A stretch of 34,886 nucleotides of DNA. Source: DASVCS01 sp036381495. Lineage in GTDB: Bacteria; Gemmatimonadota; Gemmatimonadetes; Longimicrobiales; RSA9. Both the position numbers and the translations under genes were made by a program. This document shows positions 1-7,601 of this stretch, piece after piece; position 1 is the stretch's first letter, and every line of letters starts with the position of its first letter. The stretch lies in the NCBI GenBank assembly GCA_036381495.1, contig DASVCS010000026.1, positions 1-34,886 on the forward strand, in the 5' to 3' direction. The notes under the pieces are model-generated. The model made no database searches and was not told the origin of the DNA. It saw only the letters and a program-made list of their open reading frames with translations.

Positions 1-1488
1 GTCGCCGCCGGTCCCGGCGCCGCCACCGCTCGCCGCACCGGCGTACACGATCGGTCGGAGCCGATAGAACGGCGGCAGTGCGGGCGCCGCGGCCGGCCCC
101 CGCACGATGCGCCAGCAGTGGTAGGCGAAGATGACGTGGCCCGCCGTGAGCGCGAGCCCCGCGACCGAGCGCGCGACGAGCCCGGGCAGGACCACCTCGA
201 CCGAACGCTGGAACGGCGTCTCCGGGTCGAGCAGCACCAGCCCCTGGCGGACGCCGACGATGGTGAGCGCGATCACGTAGAGCGCGATCCCGCCGAGCAC
301 CAGCCAGAAGTGCCACTGGATCAGCGCCGCGCTCGGCCACTCGCGGCGCGTGAGCCGCGGCAGGATGTAGTAGATCGAGCCGAAGAGCACGAAGGTGACG
401 AAGGCGTAGAGGCCGACGTGCGAATGCGCAATGGTCCACTGAGTGAAGTGCGTGACCCGGTTGACCTCGCGCAGCGCAGTGAAGATCCCCTGGAGCGAGA
501 CCGCCGTATACGACATTGCGCCGATGACGACGAAGCGGAGTGTGGGGCTGTAGCGGAGCGCGCCGAAGCGGCCGACCATGGTCATGTGGTGGTTGACGGC
601 GACGGCGAGCACGGGGATCACCATGAGACCGCTGGCCACGATCGAGGTGGTGATCATCCAGGTGGGGAGCGGTCCGCCGATGAGGTGGTGCATCCCGTTG
701 AGCGCGTAGAAGAACGCGAGGGTCCAGAAGCCGAGCAGCGAGAGCTGGTAGCTGTAGATCGGCCGGCCCAGGACCTTGGGGATGAAGTAGTAGGCGGCGC
801 CGAGGTTGATGGAGGTCAGCCACAGTCCGAGGGCGTTGTGGGCGTAGAACCAGTTGACCGCGGCGGACTCGACGCCGTAGAAGGTCGGCCAGTTGCCGAC
901 GACGAAGATGACGGGGAACCAGAAGAACGCGCCGACGATGTACCAGACGGAGACGTAGAGGTAATCGACCTGGCGGGTGGCGAGGGTGGCGAGCAGGGTG
1001 ACGCCGACGAGTCCGCCGCCGACGACCGGCCAGGGATCGGCGAGGTAGCGGTCCATCTCGAGCCATTCGAGGCCGTCGGTGCGCCCGGCGAGGATCCCGC
1101 CGATGCCGATGATCAGGCCGATGTTCCAGAGCCATGCGCCCGCCTCCGCCACGCGTGGCCAGCGGAGCGGCCGGTGGACGAGTCGCGGCAGGATCCAGAG
1201 GGCGACGCCGAGCATCGAGAGCGACGCCCAGCCGTAGACCATGGCGTTCAGGTGCGCCGTCCGGATCCGGCCGAAGGTGAGCCAGGGCCAGGCGTCGAGC
1301 CAGTCGGGGAGGTGGAGCTTGAGACTGGCGATGTCGCCGAAGACCGAGCCGAGGAGCAGCCACGCGATCCCGGTGCCGAAGCACACCAGGATGGGCCGGC
1401 GGCCGGTGATGTCGGTGCGCAGCCGCATCGCGGCGTCTTCGCGCAGCGGCGCCTCGGCGGCGGGCGGCGGGGCGGCGGCCGTGGTCAT
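1..1488 (-). CDS. ccoN: cbb3-type cytochrome c oxidase subunit I, 3' end beyond window
   Basis: Catalytic heme-copper subunit of a cbb3-type terminal oxidase in the inner membrane; it reduces O2 and pumps protons. The frame stays open for 496 codons to the left edge. Visible ligands are H79 in RTAHLNAMVYGW (low-spin heme), H217 in WFYAHNALG and H267-H268 in NGMHHLIGG (CuB), and H355/H357 in WTIAHSHVGL (hemes). Y327 in GAMSYTAVSLQG stands where cbb3 enzymes carry their cross-linked tyrosine. The HH and HSH pattern and many hydrophobic helices fit the cbb3 group rather than aa3. The start is ATG at 1488, overlapping the ccoS stop by 4 bases (ATGA), so the two are translationally coupled. The visible end is a Gly/Ala-rich stretch that could be a linker to a fused CcoO; this cannot be decided here. 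Confidence 0.93.
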   Translation of the reverse strand, partial: MTTAAAPPPAAEAPLREDAAMRLRTDITGRRPILVCFGTGIAWLLLGSVFGDIASLKLHLPDWLDAWPWLTFGRIRTAHLNAMVYGWASLSMLGVALWILPRLVHRPLRWPRVAEAGAWLWNIGLIIGIGGILAGRTDGLEWLEMDRYLADPWPVVGGGLVGVTLLATLATRQVDYLYVSVWYIVGAFFWFPVIFVVGNWPTFYGVESAAVNWFYAHNALGLWLTSINLGAAYYFIPKVLGRPIYSYQLSLLGFWTLAFFYALNGMHHLIGGPLPTWMITTSIVASGLMVIPVLAVAVNHHMTMVGRFGALRYSPTLRFVVIGAMSYTAVSLQGIFTALREVNRVTHFTQWTIAHSHVGLYAFVTFVLFGSIYYILPRLTRREWPSAALIQWHFWLVLGGIALYVIALTIVGVRQGLVLLDPETPFQRSVEVVLPGLVARSVAGLALTAGHVIFAYHCWRIVRGPAAAPALPPFYRLRPIVYAGAASGGGAGTGGD

Positions 1489-1733
1489 CCGGCGCCTCCC
1501 CACTCGCCCGGCTCCGGTGGGATGAGCGGACCGTAGCGGGCTTCGCGTTCCGCGCGCTCCGCGGGCCCTTCCCACGGCCGTTCGAGGCGCCAGTCACGCG
1601 GCTCGAAGATCACGCGCGCCTGCGCGTCGAAGTCGTCCAGGTGCCCGGCGCGCCACGCCCAGGCGAACGCTGCGAGCGCCACGCAGCCCAGGACGAGGCC
1701 CGTCACGAGAACGGTGAGCGAGGACGGGAGCAT
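1485..1733 (-). CDS. ccoS: cbb3-type oxidase assembly protein CcoS
   Basis: An 82-residue small membrane protein. It has one N-terminal transmembrane helix (about residues 5-28, ending AFAWAWRAGHLDDFD) followed by a charged tail with ARVIFEPRDW. The pattern of a helix, W-(S/A)-x-R/K-x-G-x-(F/L)-DD, then a short cytosolic tail is the signature of CcoS, which is needed for heme and copper insertion into CcoN. Its stop overlaps the ccoN start by 4 bases, so it is first of the pair. In many proteobacteria ccoS lies in a separate ccoGHIS cluster, so its position directly before ccoN is a less common arrangement. Confidence 0.85.
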   Translation of the reverse strand: MLPSSLTVLVTGLVLGCVALAAFAWAWRAGHLDDFDAQARVIFEPRDWRLERPWEGPAERAEREARYGPLIPPEPGEWGGAG

Positions 1734-1859
1734 CGGGCTCCGGGTCGGATTCCGGCAGTTGCCGGCTCGATCGATGGCCGGTACGCAGGCACGCCCGCGG
1801 CCGCAAGTTCCGTACTCGGCGGCGCCGGTCCGGCAGCGGTCGCCGCGCCGGCCGCCGCC

Positions 1860-2429
1860 TCAGCCCGTGAACAGCTCCGCCACAGCCAGCCGGAAGCCCG
1901 GCACCACGTCCTCGCCGTCCAGCACGGCGTTCCCGCCGACGACCCGCGTCCCGGCATCGGGCCGGTAGACCGTCACCGTGCGCGTGGACGGATCGACGAC
2001 CCACACGAGCCGGCAGCCGGCCTCGAGGTAGTCGACGACCTTCTCCCGGATCTGCGCGCGCCGATTCGAGGGCGCGCGCACCTCGACGGCGAGGTCCGGC
2101 GCGCCCGGCCAGGATCCCGTGGGCCGCCGGCCGGTCGGGATGCGCGCCGCCGCCACGAACGCGACGTCCGACGCCCGCACCGTCGGCGGGTCCTCCGAGA
2201 GGACGAAGCCGGTTTCCCCGACCACTCGCCCGAGGCCGTTCTCCACCACGAAGTTCGCCAAGCGGCGCAGGATCTCGCCGCCGATGTCGCCGCGCTCGTA
2301 GCCGGGGAGGCGCTCGCGGGCCAGGCGCCCGCGCACCAGCTCGACGCGGGCGTCGTCCTCCTCCGGCAGGCGCGCGACCTCGTCGACCGTCAACAGCCGC
2401 TCGCCAGGGGGGCGCGCGTAGGTGTGCAT
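1860..2429 (-). CDS. Uma2 family (DUF820) nuclease-fold protein
   Basis: A 189-residue protein of the Uma2/DUF820 group, a PD-(D/E)XK-type fold of unproven biological role that is abundant in cyanobacteria and GC-rich phyla. It opens with LLTVDEVARLPEEDDARVEL, followed by LVRGRL. It then has RASDVAFV and the core PDLAVEVRAPSNR (D112, E116), with K130 in the following helix KVVDYLEAG and VWVVDPSTRTVTVYRPD near the end. I chose the ATG at 2429 because GGAGG lies five bases upstream; the longer open frame upstream is Arg/Pro-rich and looks non-coding. It stands alone, with 126 bases to ccoS. Confidence 0.85.
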   Translation of the reverse strand: MHTYARPPGERLLTVDEVARLPEEDDARVELVRGRLARERLPGYERGDIGGEILRRLANFVVENGLGRVVGETGFVLSEDPPTVRASDVAFVAAARIPTGRRPTGSWPGAPDLAVEVRAPSNRRAQIREKVVDYLEAGCRLVWVVDPSTRTVTVYRPDAGTRVVGGNAVLDGEDVVPGFRLAVAELFTG

Positions 2430-2590
2430 GAGAGCCTCCCGCGTTCGGGGTGGCCGGGTCCACGAGGTGCGGTTCGGTCCGCGCACCCGCCGGCCGCGAC
2501 GCTGCAATATCGCCGCAGCCGAAGGGGCGAGGCGATAGCGAGACGGGCCGAGGCAGCCGCGGCGACGCCCACGGCGTGTCGGGCGCCACT

Positions 2591-2667
2591 GGCGAGGCGG
2601 TGACGCGATCGGGACCACGACACTGTTGTGGTCGTCGGTAACGCGAAGCAGACTGGGGTGGGTTGCA
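2591..2667. repeat. dispersed intergenic repeat, copy A
   Basis: A stretch of about 77 bases that aligns without gaps to 4304-4380. Both copies begin GGCGAGGCGG, carry TTGT(G/C)GTCGTCGGT in the middle and CGAAGCA(G/T)ACTGGGGTG near the end; by eye roughly three quarters of positions agree. Both lie in intergenic DNA. Reading the minus strand, both encode TPVCF-x-x-PTTTT, so a decayed coding origin cannot be excluded. Confidence 0.65.
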
Positions 2668-2706
2668 TGGCTACCACGACACGCCTCGCCGTCGTGAAGT
2701 CGGGTG

Positions 2707-2723
2707 ATACGACTTCGTCGTAT
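2707..2723. promoter_or_regulatory. perfect 7-bp inverted repeat upstream of exported protein
   Basis: ATACGAC-TTC-GTCGTAT, 35 bases before the ATG at 2758. It could be an operator or a 5' leader hairpin. It is short and no regulator is adjacent, so the role is open. Confidence 0.35.
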
Positions 2724-2757
2724 TCACAGCACGCTCTTGTCAAACCGTGGAGGGCGC

Positions 2758-3309
2758 ATGGAACGCATGTCCGCCATCGAGTATCGCACACGATTCCTCC
2801 GGTCCGTGGGTGCCGCGCTCCTCCTTGCCGCGGTGCCGTCGGGCGGGCTCTTCGCGCAGCCCCCCGTCAATGAGGAGCCCAGCAACTGGCTGGTCGGTGC
2901 CTCCCTCGGTGTGCCGGGGGTGGATCCGTCGCAGCTCGAGTCGGAGCTGTTCACCGTCGGCGTTCATGCCACGCGCGTCGTGCCCGGTCGGCTGGGCGGC
3001 GACTTCGCCGTCGGTACGATGCCGCGCATCCTGTTCGACGGAGTGCTCCCACTCGGCGCGCGCGCGGGCCTGGCGCTGCCGCTCGCACTCTCCGAGAACG
3101 TGCTTCTGGTGCCGTCCGGAGGGGCGAGCCTGGTCGCCGCGTTGGGGAGCGATGGCGGCTCCGCCGATGCGGGCTTGAACGTCGGCGGTGCCGCGATGGT
3201 TCTCGGCGAGGGCTACGGTGGGCTCCGCGCCGGCTTCACGTGGCACTGGTTCCGCGACCGCGGCGGTCCGGTCTGGCTGTTGGAATTCGGCTTCGTGCGT
3301 CGCCGATGA
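2758..3309 (+). CDS. exported hypothetical protein, possible small beta-barrel
   Basis: A 183-residue protein with no family I recognise. The N-terminus MERMSAIEYRTRFLRSVG is followed by a hydrophobic core AALLLAAVPSGGLFA, giving a signal peptide with probable cleavage after LFA before QPP. The mature part is rich in alternating hydrophobic and Gly residues (WLVGASLGV, GARAGLALPLAL, GGLRAGFTWHWF) and ends in aromatic strand-like segments (WLLEFGFVRRR), as seen in small outer-membrane barrels. The chosen ATG has GGAGG six bases upstream (2748-2752). It stands alone, with 128 bases to the cupin gene. Confidence 0.6.
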   Translation: MERMSAIEYRTRFLRSVGAALLLAAVPSGGLFAQPPVNEEPSNWLVGASLGVPGVDPSQLESELFTVGVHATRVVPGRLGGDFAVGTMPRILFDGVLPLGARAGLALPLALSENVLLVPSGGASLVAALGSDGGSADAGLNVGGAAMVLGEGYGGLRAGFTWHWFRDRGGPVWLLEFGFVRRR

Positions 3310-3437
3310 TGCGGCGATCGAGGACGCCGTCCGAGGAGCAGGGCCGCGCGCATCGATCGTAGACGACGTGGCCATCCCACCGGCGTCGTTGTATTCTGGC
3401 TGCGACGCTCGATGACACGCGATGAACGGAGCCGAGC

Positions 3438-3860
3438 ATGGGTGGAACCAATCCAGGCGAGGGGAGCGAATCCGGCGCCCGTGTGGGCGGCGGCGCCGGC
3501 GTCGTGAAGGCGGCCGACGCGATCCCGGCGCAGCCGGTCGCGGCGGGCCGGGCGACGCGCGTGCGGGTGCTGGTGGGCCCGGCGGACGGCGCGCCGAACT
3601 TCGTGCTGCGCCGCTTCACCATGGACGCGGGCGGCGGCATCCCGGCGCACACCAACCGCGTCGAGCACGAGCAGTACGTGCTGCGCGGCCGCGCGCGCAT
3701 CACGATCGGCGACGCCGTGCACGAGGTCGGCCCCGACGACGCGCTCTACATCCCTGCCGGCACGACGCACTCGTACGAGGTGCTCGAGGCGCCGTTCGAG
3801 TTTCTGTGCGTCGTGCCGGATGCGCCGGACGAGATCCGGCTCGAGGAGGGCGCGGGGTAG
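3438..3860 (+). CDS. cupin domain protein
   Basis: A 140-residue single-domain cupin. Motif 1 is GGGIPAHTNRVEHEQYVLRG, with metal-ligand candidates H71, H77 and E78, although the usual HxH is spread to H-x5-H. Motif 2 is GPDDALYIPAGTTHSYE, with H111. The first 25 residues are a Gly/Ser-rich extension with no clear signal sequence. Small proteins of this type range from sugar isomerases to dioxygenase-like or pure binding proteins, so the substrate is unknown. GGAG about eight bases upstream supports the ATG at 3438. Confidence 0.85.
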   Translation: MGGTNPGEGSESGARVGGGAGVVKAADAIPAQPVAAGRATRVRVLVGPADGAPNFVLRRFTMDAGGGIPAHTNRVEHEQYVLRGRARITIGDAVHEVGPDDALYIPAGTTHSYEVLEAPFEFLCVVPDAPDEIRLEEGAG

Positions 3861-3870
3861 CGGCGGAGCG

Positions 3871-3902
3871 GCGTTCCGAGGGGCGTTCCGAGGGCGTTCG
3901 GA
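3871..3902. repeat. three-copy short tandem repeat
   Basis: Three near-identical units built on GCGTTCCGA (3871, 3883) and GCGTTCGGA (3894), separated by two or three G residues. They lie just after the cupin stop and before the convergent end of the next gene. Confidence 0.6.
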
Positions 3903-3916
3903 GTAGAGGCCGGCGC

Positions 3917-4162
3917 TCACGGGAAGAGCCAGGCGCCTCCGAGGAAGCGTTCGGCCAGCTCCGCAGGGGTGAGGATTCCGCGCGGCAACGAGAACGGGAG
4001 CGTCGCGGTCAGGACCTCGCCTGCGCGGGTCGTGGCGCGGAGGCGCCATACGCGGGCGACGGTGTCGGCTTGCACCTCCAGGCGCTCGAGGGCGAGGGCG
4101 CGGTGGTGGGCGGCCTCGCGGATCGCCGCGGCGACTTCTTCGGTGGTGTAGGGTGGGGGCAT
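3917..4162 (-). CDS. small hypothetical protein
   Basis: An 81-residue frame beginning MPPPYTTEEVAAAIREAAHHRA and ending FLGGAWLFP. The middle (VARVWRLRATTRAGEVLTATLPFSLPRG) reads like a compact alpha/beta protein with a sensible hydrophobic pattern, unlike the Arg/Pro-rich upstream extension, which I excluded. No ribosome-binding site is evident and I recognise no family. It converges with the cupin gene. Confidence 0.4.
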   Translation of the reverse strand: MPPPYTTEEVAAAIREAAHHRALALERLEVQADTVARVWRLRATTRAGEVLTATLPFSLPRGILTPAELAERFLGGAWLFP

Positions 4163-4654
4163 GGGGTGGGGTACACCGGGGGGTGGGGTTGGTTGCGGGG
4201 GAGGGATCACCGCGATGGGCTGTTGGGCAACCGTAACGATCGCGCGGTGCGTGGTCGCGCAGCCATGCACCCGCGTCGTTGGGCTGCGGGGGGCGGCCCC
4301 GTTGGCGAGGCGGCGACCCGGTCCAGGGCACAACATGGTTGTCGTCGTCGGTGGCCCGAAGCATACTGGGGTGAGCCGGTCGGCTACGGCATCGCAGCGG
4401 CGACGCCGGCCGCCGCCACCCGCGCGGGCGGCCGCGGAGCCCTCTCGCACGAGCCTGCGAGCGCGAGGTGCGACCGGGGTCGGTCAGGCGGGATAGCTTG
4501 CGAGGGAGGGCAGTATTGGGGTCCGCAAGGGTCTCCCGATCATGCGGTGTCGGCGGAACCCGGAGCCGCAATGGTGCACGAGAACACTGCGAATCTCGCA
4601 ACGGTTGTGGTTCGGGCGCGTGGGTTACTTGGCGCCAAATGAGTCTGAACCACT
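4163..4654. other. intergenic region before the AT-richer block
   Basis: About 490 bases without a gene I can support. It holds repeat copy B (4304-4380) and the transition from GC-rich to AT-richer composition near 4600. I see no integron integrase or attI-like site and no clear promoter. Confidence 0.5.
4304..4380. repeat. dispersed intergenic repeat, copy B
   Basis: Partner of 2591-2667 in the same orientation, 1.7 kb away. It lies about 275 bases before the first gene of the AT-richer block. Confidence 0.65.
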
Positions 4655-5368
4655 ATGGCACGCATTGCGCTCATCAACCAATCCTGTGTCGAACCTGAGG
4701 CGATCGCAGACATCTGCGAGGCGGCAACGTTGCCCGATGACGAAATTCTGTTGATTGTTGGAGACTCCAAGCTCTCATCGGACTACCAAGGTGTAACACT
4801 CCCGCGACAGCTCGCGGGGTACGCCACAGACCTATTTGGATTACAAGATTATCTGCACCGCAATTGGGATTGCGGAGTGAGTATCAGCCCGACCTGGGCC
4901 GACCGCCAGCCCGACTTTCCAGCGTACTTCGCATTCCTCCTCGGTCATGAATTTGGACATGCAACAACCGCCCTGACGGATCTTGGCGTCGCTTTCTTCG
5001 AGGATCTTGTGCTGCGATATATTCCGCGCGTTGCTCCGCGTAAGTGGCGGTGGGATGACATGCCACATGAGCAAGCCTACGATCAGTTCGGAATGACGAT
5101 AGCGGGTAAGATCTACGGCCGAGACACGGTGGAATGGGAGTTCGTTCAGATTGTCGAACAGGGTCTTCCGGCAGACGCGGAGCGGCTGCGGAAAATCTTG
5201 TCCTTGGAGCCGCGTGCGGATGTCAGCCATGTACGATCAGCGTTGGCGAACTTCAGGCTTCCCTATAAGGACGACTTGCTCCGTGTGTGGAAGGCGGACG
5301 TCGCCAGCGGGTGCCTCAAGCTGATTCACGGCCTACGCGACTTTGCCTTGCTCTGGGACGCCAGCTGA
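4655..5368 (+). CDS. zincin-like hypothetical protein (HExxH)
   Basis: A 237-residue protein of no family I can name. Residues 94-106 read AFLLGHEFGHATT, a HExxH zinc-peptidase motif (H98, E99, H102) in a hydrophobic helix. E139 and D143 in PHEQAYDQFG fit the glutamate-donating ExxxD helix of gluzincins such as ImmA/IrrE-type peptidases, so a metal site is plausible. There is no signal peptide, hence probably cytosolic. Codon use and composition are AT-richer than the flanks (27 of 60 bases are G or C in 4741-4800), which suggests acquisition by transfer. No strong ribosome-binding site precedes the ATG. It is first of four same-strand genes of unknown role. Confidence 0.7.
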   Translation: MARIALINQSCVEPEAIADICEAATLPDDEILLIVGDSKLSSDYQGVTLPRQLAGYATDLFGLQDYLHRNWDCGVSISPTWADRQPDFPAYFAFLLGHEFGHATTALTDLGVAFFEDLVLRYIPRVAPRKWRWDDMPHEQAYDQFGMTIAGKIYGRDTVEWEFVQIVEQGLPADAERLRKILSLEPRADVSHVRSALANFRLPYKDDLLRVWKADVASGCLKLIHGLRDFALLWDAS

Positions 5369-5378
5369 CCAGGGGATC

Positions 5379-5453
5379 GGGCTGACGCGGGACGGCAGTC
5401 TCGCCGGACCCCTGCGCCATGGGCCGCGCAGCTTGTCGCAAATGCGTTAGACC
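5379..5453 (+). other. possible integron attC site 1
   Basis: This gap begins ten bases after the zincin-like gene stops and ends 21 bases before the next gene starts. GTTAGAC at 5446-5452 fits the attC core GTTRRRY and ends an arm GTCGCAAATGCGTTAGACC. The left end GGGCTGACGC (5379-5388) matches the reverse complement of that arm at 8 of 10 positions. An inner hairpin CTGCGC/GCGCAG lies between them. The left triplet is GAC where AAC is expected, so the site may be decayed or coincidental. Confidence 0.35.
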
Positions 5454-5474
5454 GCAGTAGGTGCTCGGAATACG

Positions 5475-6011
5475 ATGACAACATTCAGAATCCGACCCCT
5501 GACCTCGACCCAGCAAGCGGAGTTTGAAGACCTCGCCCGCCAGGTCGGTGCTCCGTCAGGGTATTCATGGCTACAGCCGCACCAATTGCCGACCACCATC
5601 CCGGCCACCCTCCGGACGAAGCTTCCGACCGCTCTTCTGATGTGGGAACGGACGCCAAGTGGAACCACCATTCTGGTGTGCAACGGGATTCGTTACGACG
5701 CGAAGGCGAACGCTTTGGACCAGGAGCCTTTCGGCGTTGCCGTCTACCCTTCTGGCGCAAGCACTGCCGGCATCTTCGCGCACCATGGCAGCTGGAATGG
5801 CAGGACGGCGCCGCTGCCACCGGCCATCGGTGATATCATCGGATCATCCTCGTTGTGGGACTACTATCCCTTGAGCGAGGTGCCATCCACTTCATCCGGT
5901 CCGCTAACTGACCTCAAGCGCACGTCATACGAAGGCGCATTCCGAGCAGTCGTGAGCCAGCTACTACAACGCAGCACATCAGGAACGTTTGGCGGCCAAG
6001 CGACGGGGTAA
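5475..6011 (+). CDS. hypothetical protein in AT-richer block
   Basis: A 178-residue protein, family not recognised. It begins MTTFRIRPLTSTQQAEFEDLA and contains LPTALLMWERTPSGTTILVCNGIRYD, then GVAVYPSGASTAGIFAHHGSWNG. It ends in a basic Ser-rich helix, YEGAFRAVVSQLLQRSTSG. It has neither a signal peptide nor a membrane segment. Composition is intermediate to low in G+C compared with the chromosome around it. It is flanked on both sides by gaps that resemble attC sites, so it would be one cassette of about 610 bases if that reading is right. Confidence 0.6.
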   Translation: MTTFRIRPLTSTQQAEFEDLARQVGAPSGYSWLQPHQLPTTIPATLRTKLPTALLMWERTPSGTTILVCNGIRYDAKANALDQEPFGVAVYPSGASTAGIFAHHGSWNGRTAPLPPAIGDIIGSSSLWDYYPLSEVPSTSSGPLTDLKRTSYEGAFRAVVSQLLQRSTSGTFGGQATG

Positions 6012-6067
6012 CGCTTGCGGACGGGAAGTGTCGAGCTGCCGCCGCTGTGCATATCAACGCGTTGGAT
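6010..6067 (+). other. possible integron attC site 2
   Basis: From AAC at 6010-6012, overlapping the stop of the preceding gene, to GTTGGAT at 6061-6067, which fits GTTRRRY. The left side reads TAACGCTTGCGG, which resembles the start of known attC sites, and the right side reads CAACGCGTTGGAT. The arms pair only over the AACGC/GCGTT core, so the evidence is weaker than for site 1. Confidence 0.3.
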
Positions 6068-6133
6068 TCACGCAGGCGGTGGACGGGCCTGCAGCTTACC
6101 CCCAAGGGCGTTGCGCGGCACGGAGACAAGCAC

Positions 6134-6570
6134 ATGGTCTGGCAGCCGAGTGAGGATGAACTCCAAAAGGGTGCGTCGCATGTGGCGTACGAAATTCGCA
6201 CCTTTCATCTCGCCTGGGAGCACCAGCAGTCGAACCAGTTTGCATACACCGCTTGGTTCGTTCACTGCCGGAACCTCATGGGTTTTTCGATGGTCGCGGC
6301 AGGGACAAGGACCTGTTCGCTCGTCATTACATTGGTGGGACAGCGTGGGATGATGCACTGAAGTATCTCGGTAGACCCGACGGATACGAGGATTGGTGGG
6401 ATATCGTGTCCCGGCAGGCAGCTCACTTGACTTTGCACCGGGTGGAGCTCGCGCCGAAAGGTCACGTGCCCAGTGAGGAGATCACCAAGCACCTCTTGGG
6501 CCTGGCTCTTCAATTCGTCCAGATGCTTCCGCCCCCGCGCGCGGCCTGGTTCGGTGACCTGCTGCTATGA
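6134..6570 (+). pseudogene. hypothetical protein, frame broken at a T run
   Basis: One protein of about 145 residues appears to be split by a single missing base. The first frame reads MVWQPSEDELQKGASHVAYEIRTF and onward to WFVHCRNLMGF. The second continues FDGRGRDKDLFARHYIGG and onward to PPPRAAWFGDLLL. The junction is the five-T run at 6283-6287; a sixth T would join them as CRNLMGFFDGRGRDKD. The total length is one short of a multiple of three. The HxRNLxxFF-like segment resembles a widespread uncharacterised family, but I cannot name it. ATG 6134 has GGAG eight bases upstream; a GTG at 6047 is an alternative. It may be intact if the base loss is an assembly error. Confidence 0.55.
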
Positions 6571-6614
6571 AATAGGTTTCGCAGAGGCGAGCTCAACCAC
6601 GTGAGGATGCTCCC

Positions 6615-7364
6615 ATGCCGATTCCGAAGGTGCGCGGTCTTGGATTGCGCGCCAACGGCCCATTTTGGGCCAGCTATGCGCGCAGCGTTTGGCTTCCCCA
6701 GATCCAGGTACTCTCCGAGACAGTCGTGGATCGCGCCCTTCCTGCTTTCGCCGAGATCGAAAGGGAGGCGGAGCTGGTTTCTGAGGAGAGATGGGTAAAG
6801 CTAAGCGCATTCGCTGGGCCAGACACGGATCCCGCCGATCTCGCAGATGCCGCTCGAGATGCGGGGGTCATCTACTATCAGCTGCGATCGTCCGCTCGTC
6901 AGGCACTTGTCAACCTTTTCTGTGTAGCTCTGCATCACCTGGTCGAACAACAGCTTCTCACACTCTTGCGCCGAGAGCTTCTACCCATGAGCGACGAAGA
7001 CAATCGTAAACTGCTGAACCGGCCCACGGTGGTGGCGGCACTTCGCATGCAAGGTATCGATGTGGAAGGCTTTCCCGAGTGGAAGCACCTTGACGAGTTG
7101 CGATTAGTTGCGAACGTTGTGAAGCACGCCGAGGGTGACTCGAGCGACAAACTCAAGGATCGCCGACCCGACTTGTTCACTCCAGAAATCCTCAGAGGGG
7201 AACCGGGATCGCCTCCTTTTGGCTCGCACGGACCCGTGTTGAACCCCATGTCGGGCGACGATCTCTACATCAGCGACAATGATCTGGCCGACTACTTCAC
7301 TTTCGCCGAGGGCTTCTGGCGACGTCTGGCTGAGGCGATGGAAGCGCTCGCTTCGCGGTCGTAA
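6615..7364 (+). CDS. hypothetical protein with HEPN-like NxxKH segment
   Basis: A 249-residue, mostly helical protein of no family I can name. The segment HLDELRLVANVVKHAEGDSSDKL (about residues 156-178) resembles the (R/L)N-x2-KH helix of many HEPN-type RNA-associated proteins, but the classical R-x4-6-H spacing is not clearly met. An upstream helical region, RSSARQALVNLFCVALHHLVEQQLL, has no membrane character. It is the last gene of the AT-richer block and is followed by a hairpin. A modest TGAGG precedes the ATG, and another ATG at 6606 is out of frame. Its place next to toxin-antitoxin genes suggests a mobile or defence-related origin, which is inference only. Confidence 0.6.
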   Translation: MPIPKVRGLGLRANGPFWASYARSVWLPQIQVLSETVVDRALPAFAEIEREAELVSEERWVKLSAFAGPDTDPADLADAARDAGVIYYQLRSSARQALVNLFCVALHHLVEQQLLTLLRRELLPMSDEDNRKLLNRPTVVAALRMQGIDVEGFPEWKHLDELRLVANVVKHAEGDSSDKLKDRRPDLFTPEILRGEPGSPPFGSHGPVLNPMSGDDLYISDNDLADYFTFAEGFWRRLAEAMEALASRS

Positions 7365-7398
7365 ATCGCCGAGTAATGGTGTGCTGCACCTGATGGTG

Positions 7399-7417
7399 GC
7401 CTGCGACACCCGCAGGC
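7399..7417 (+). terminator. hairpin after the AT-richer block
   Basis: GCCTGCG-ACACC-CGCAGGC, perfect 7-bp arms, 35 bases after the stop at 7364. There is no T tract, so it may be only a stabilising 3' hairpin. Confidence 0.4.
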
Positions 7418-7601
7418 GGTGCGGCCGCGCCGTTAGCGCGCCCGCAGCGCCTGCCACCCCGGAGACGGCCTCCACCATTGCGCCGGGCGTGGATCGCGCC
7501 CGAACCGCCCCGGCGGACGCGAGCCGGTCGGATGGCGCGGTCACTCGATGCGACCTGTTCGGCATGCATTGTGGGGAGCTCCGAACCCAGAGCGCGCAAG
7601 C

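Larger units (their letters stand above)
2430..2757. other. intergenic region with dispersed repeat and hairpin
   Basis: About 330 bases between the divergently transcribed Uma2 gene and the exported-protein gene. It holds copy A of a dispersed repeat (2591-2667) and a short perfect hairpin (2707-2723). I see no convincing small gene; the open frames here are continuations of compositional shadows. Confidence 0.6.

Noticed and set aside
118..1536. Long plus-strand open frame opposite ccoN
   Set aside because: Arg/Asp/Glu-rich translation without hydrophobic pattern; it is the compositional shadow of the cbb3 subunit on the other strand.
1752..1765. CCGGCAGTTGCCGG upstream of ccoS as an FNR or redox operator
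   Set aside because: It does not match TTGAT-N4-ATCAA, and short GC palindromes are common at this base composition.
6590..6596. GCTCAAC as a left attC core before the gene at 6615
   Set aside because: It fits RYYYAAC, but there is no matching GTTRRRY before the gene begins.
7427..7440. GTTAGCG near 7431 as a third attC core
   Set aside because: It fails the GTTRRRY pattern and no complementary left arm is visible; the hairpin at 7399-7417 explains the local structure.
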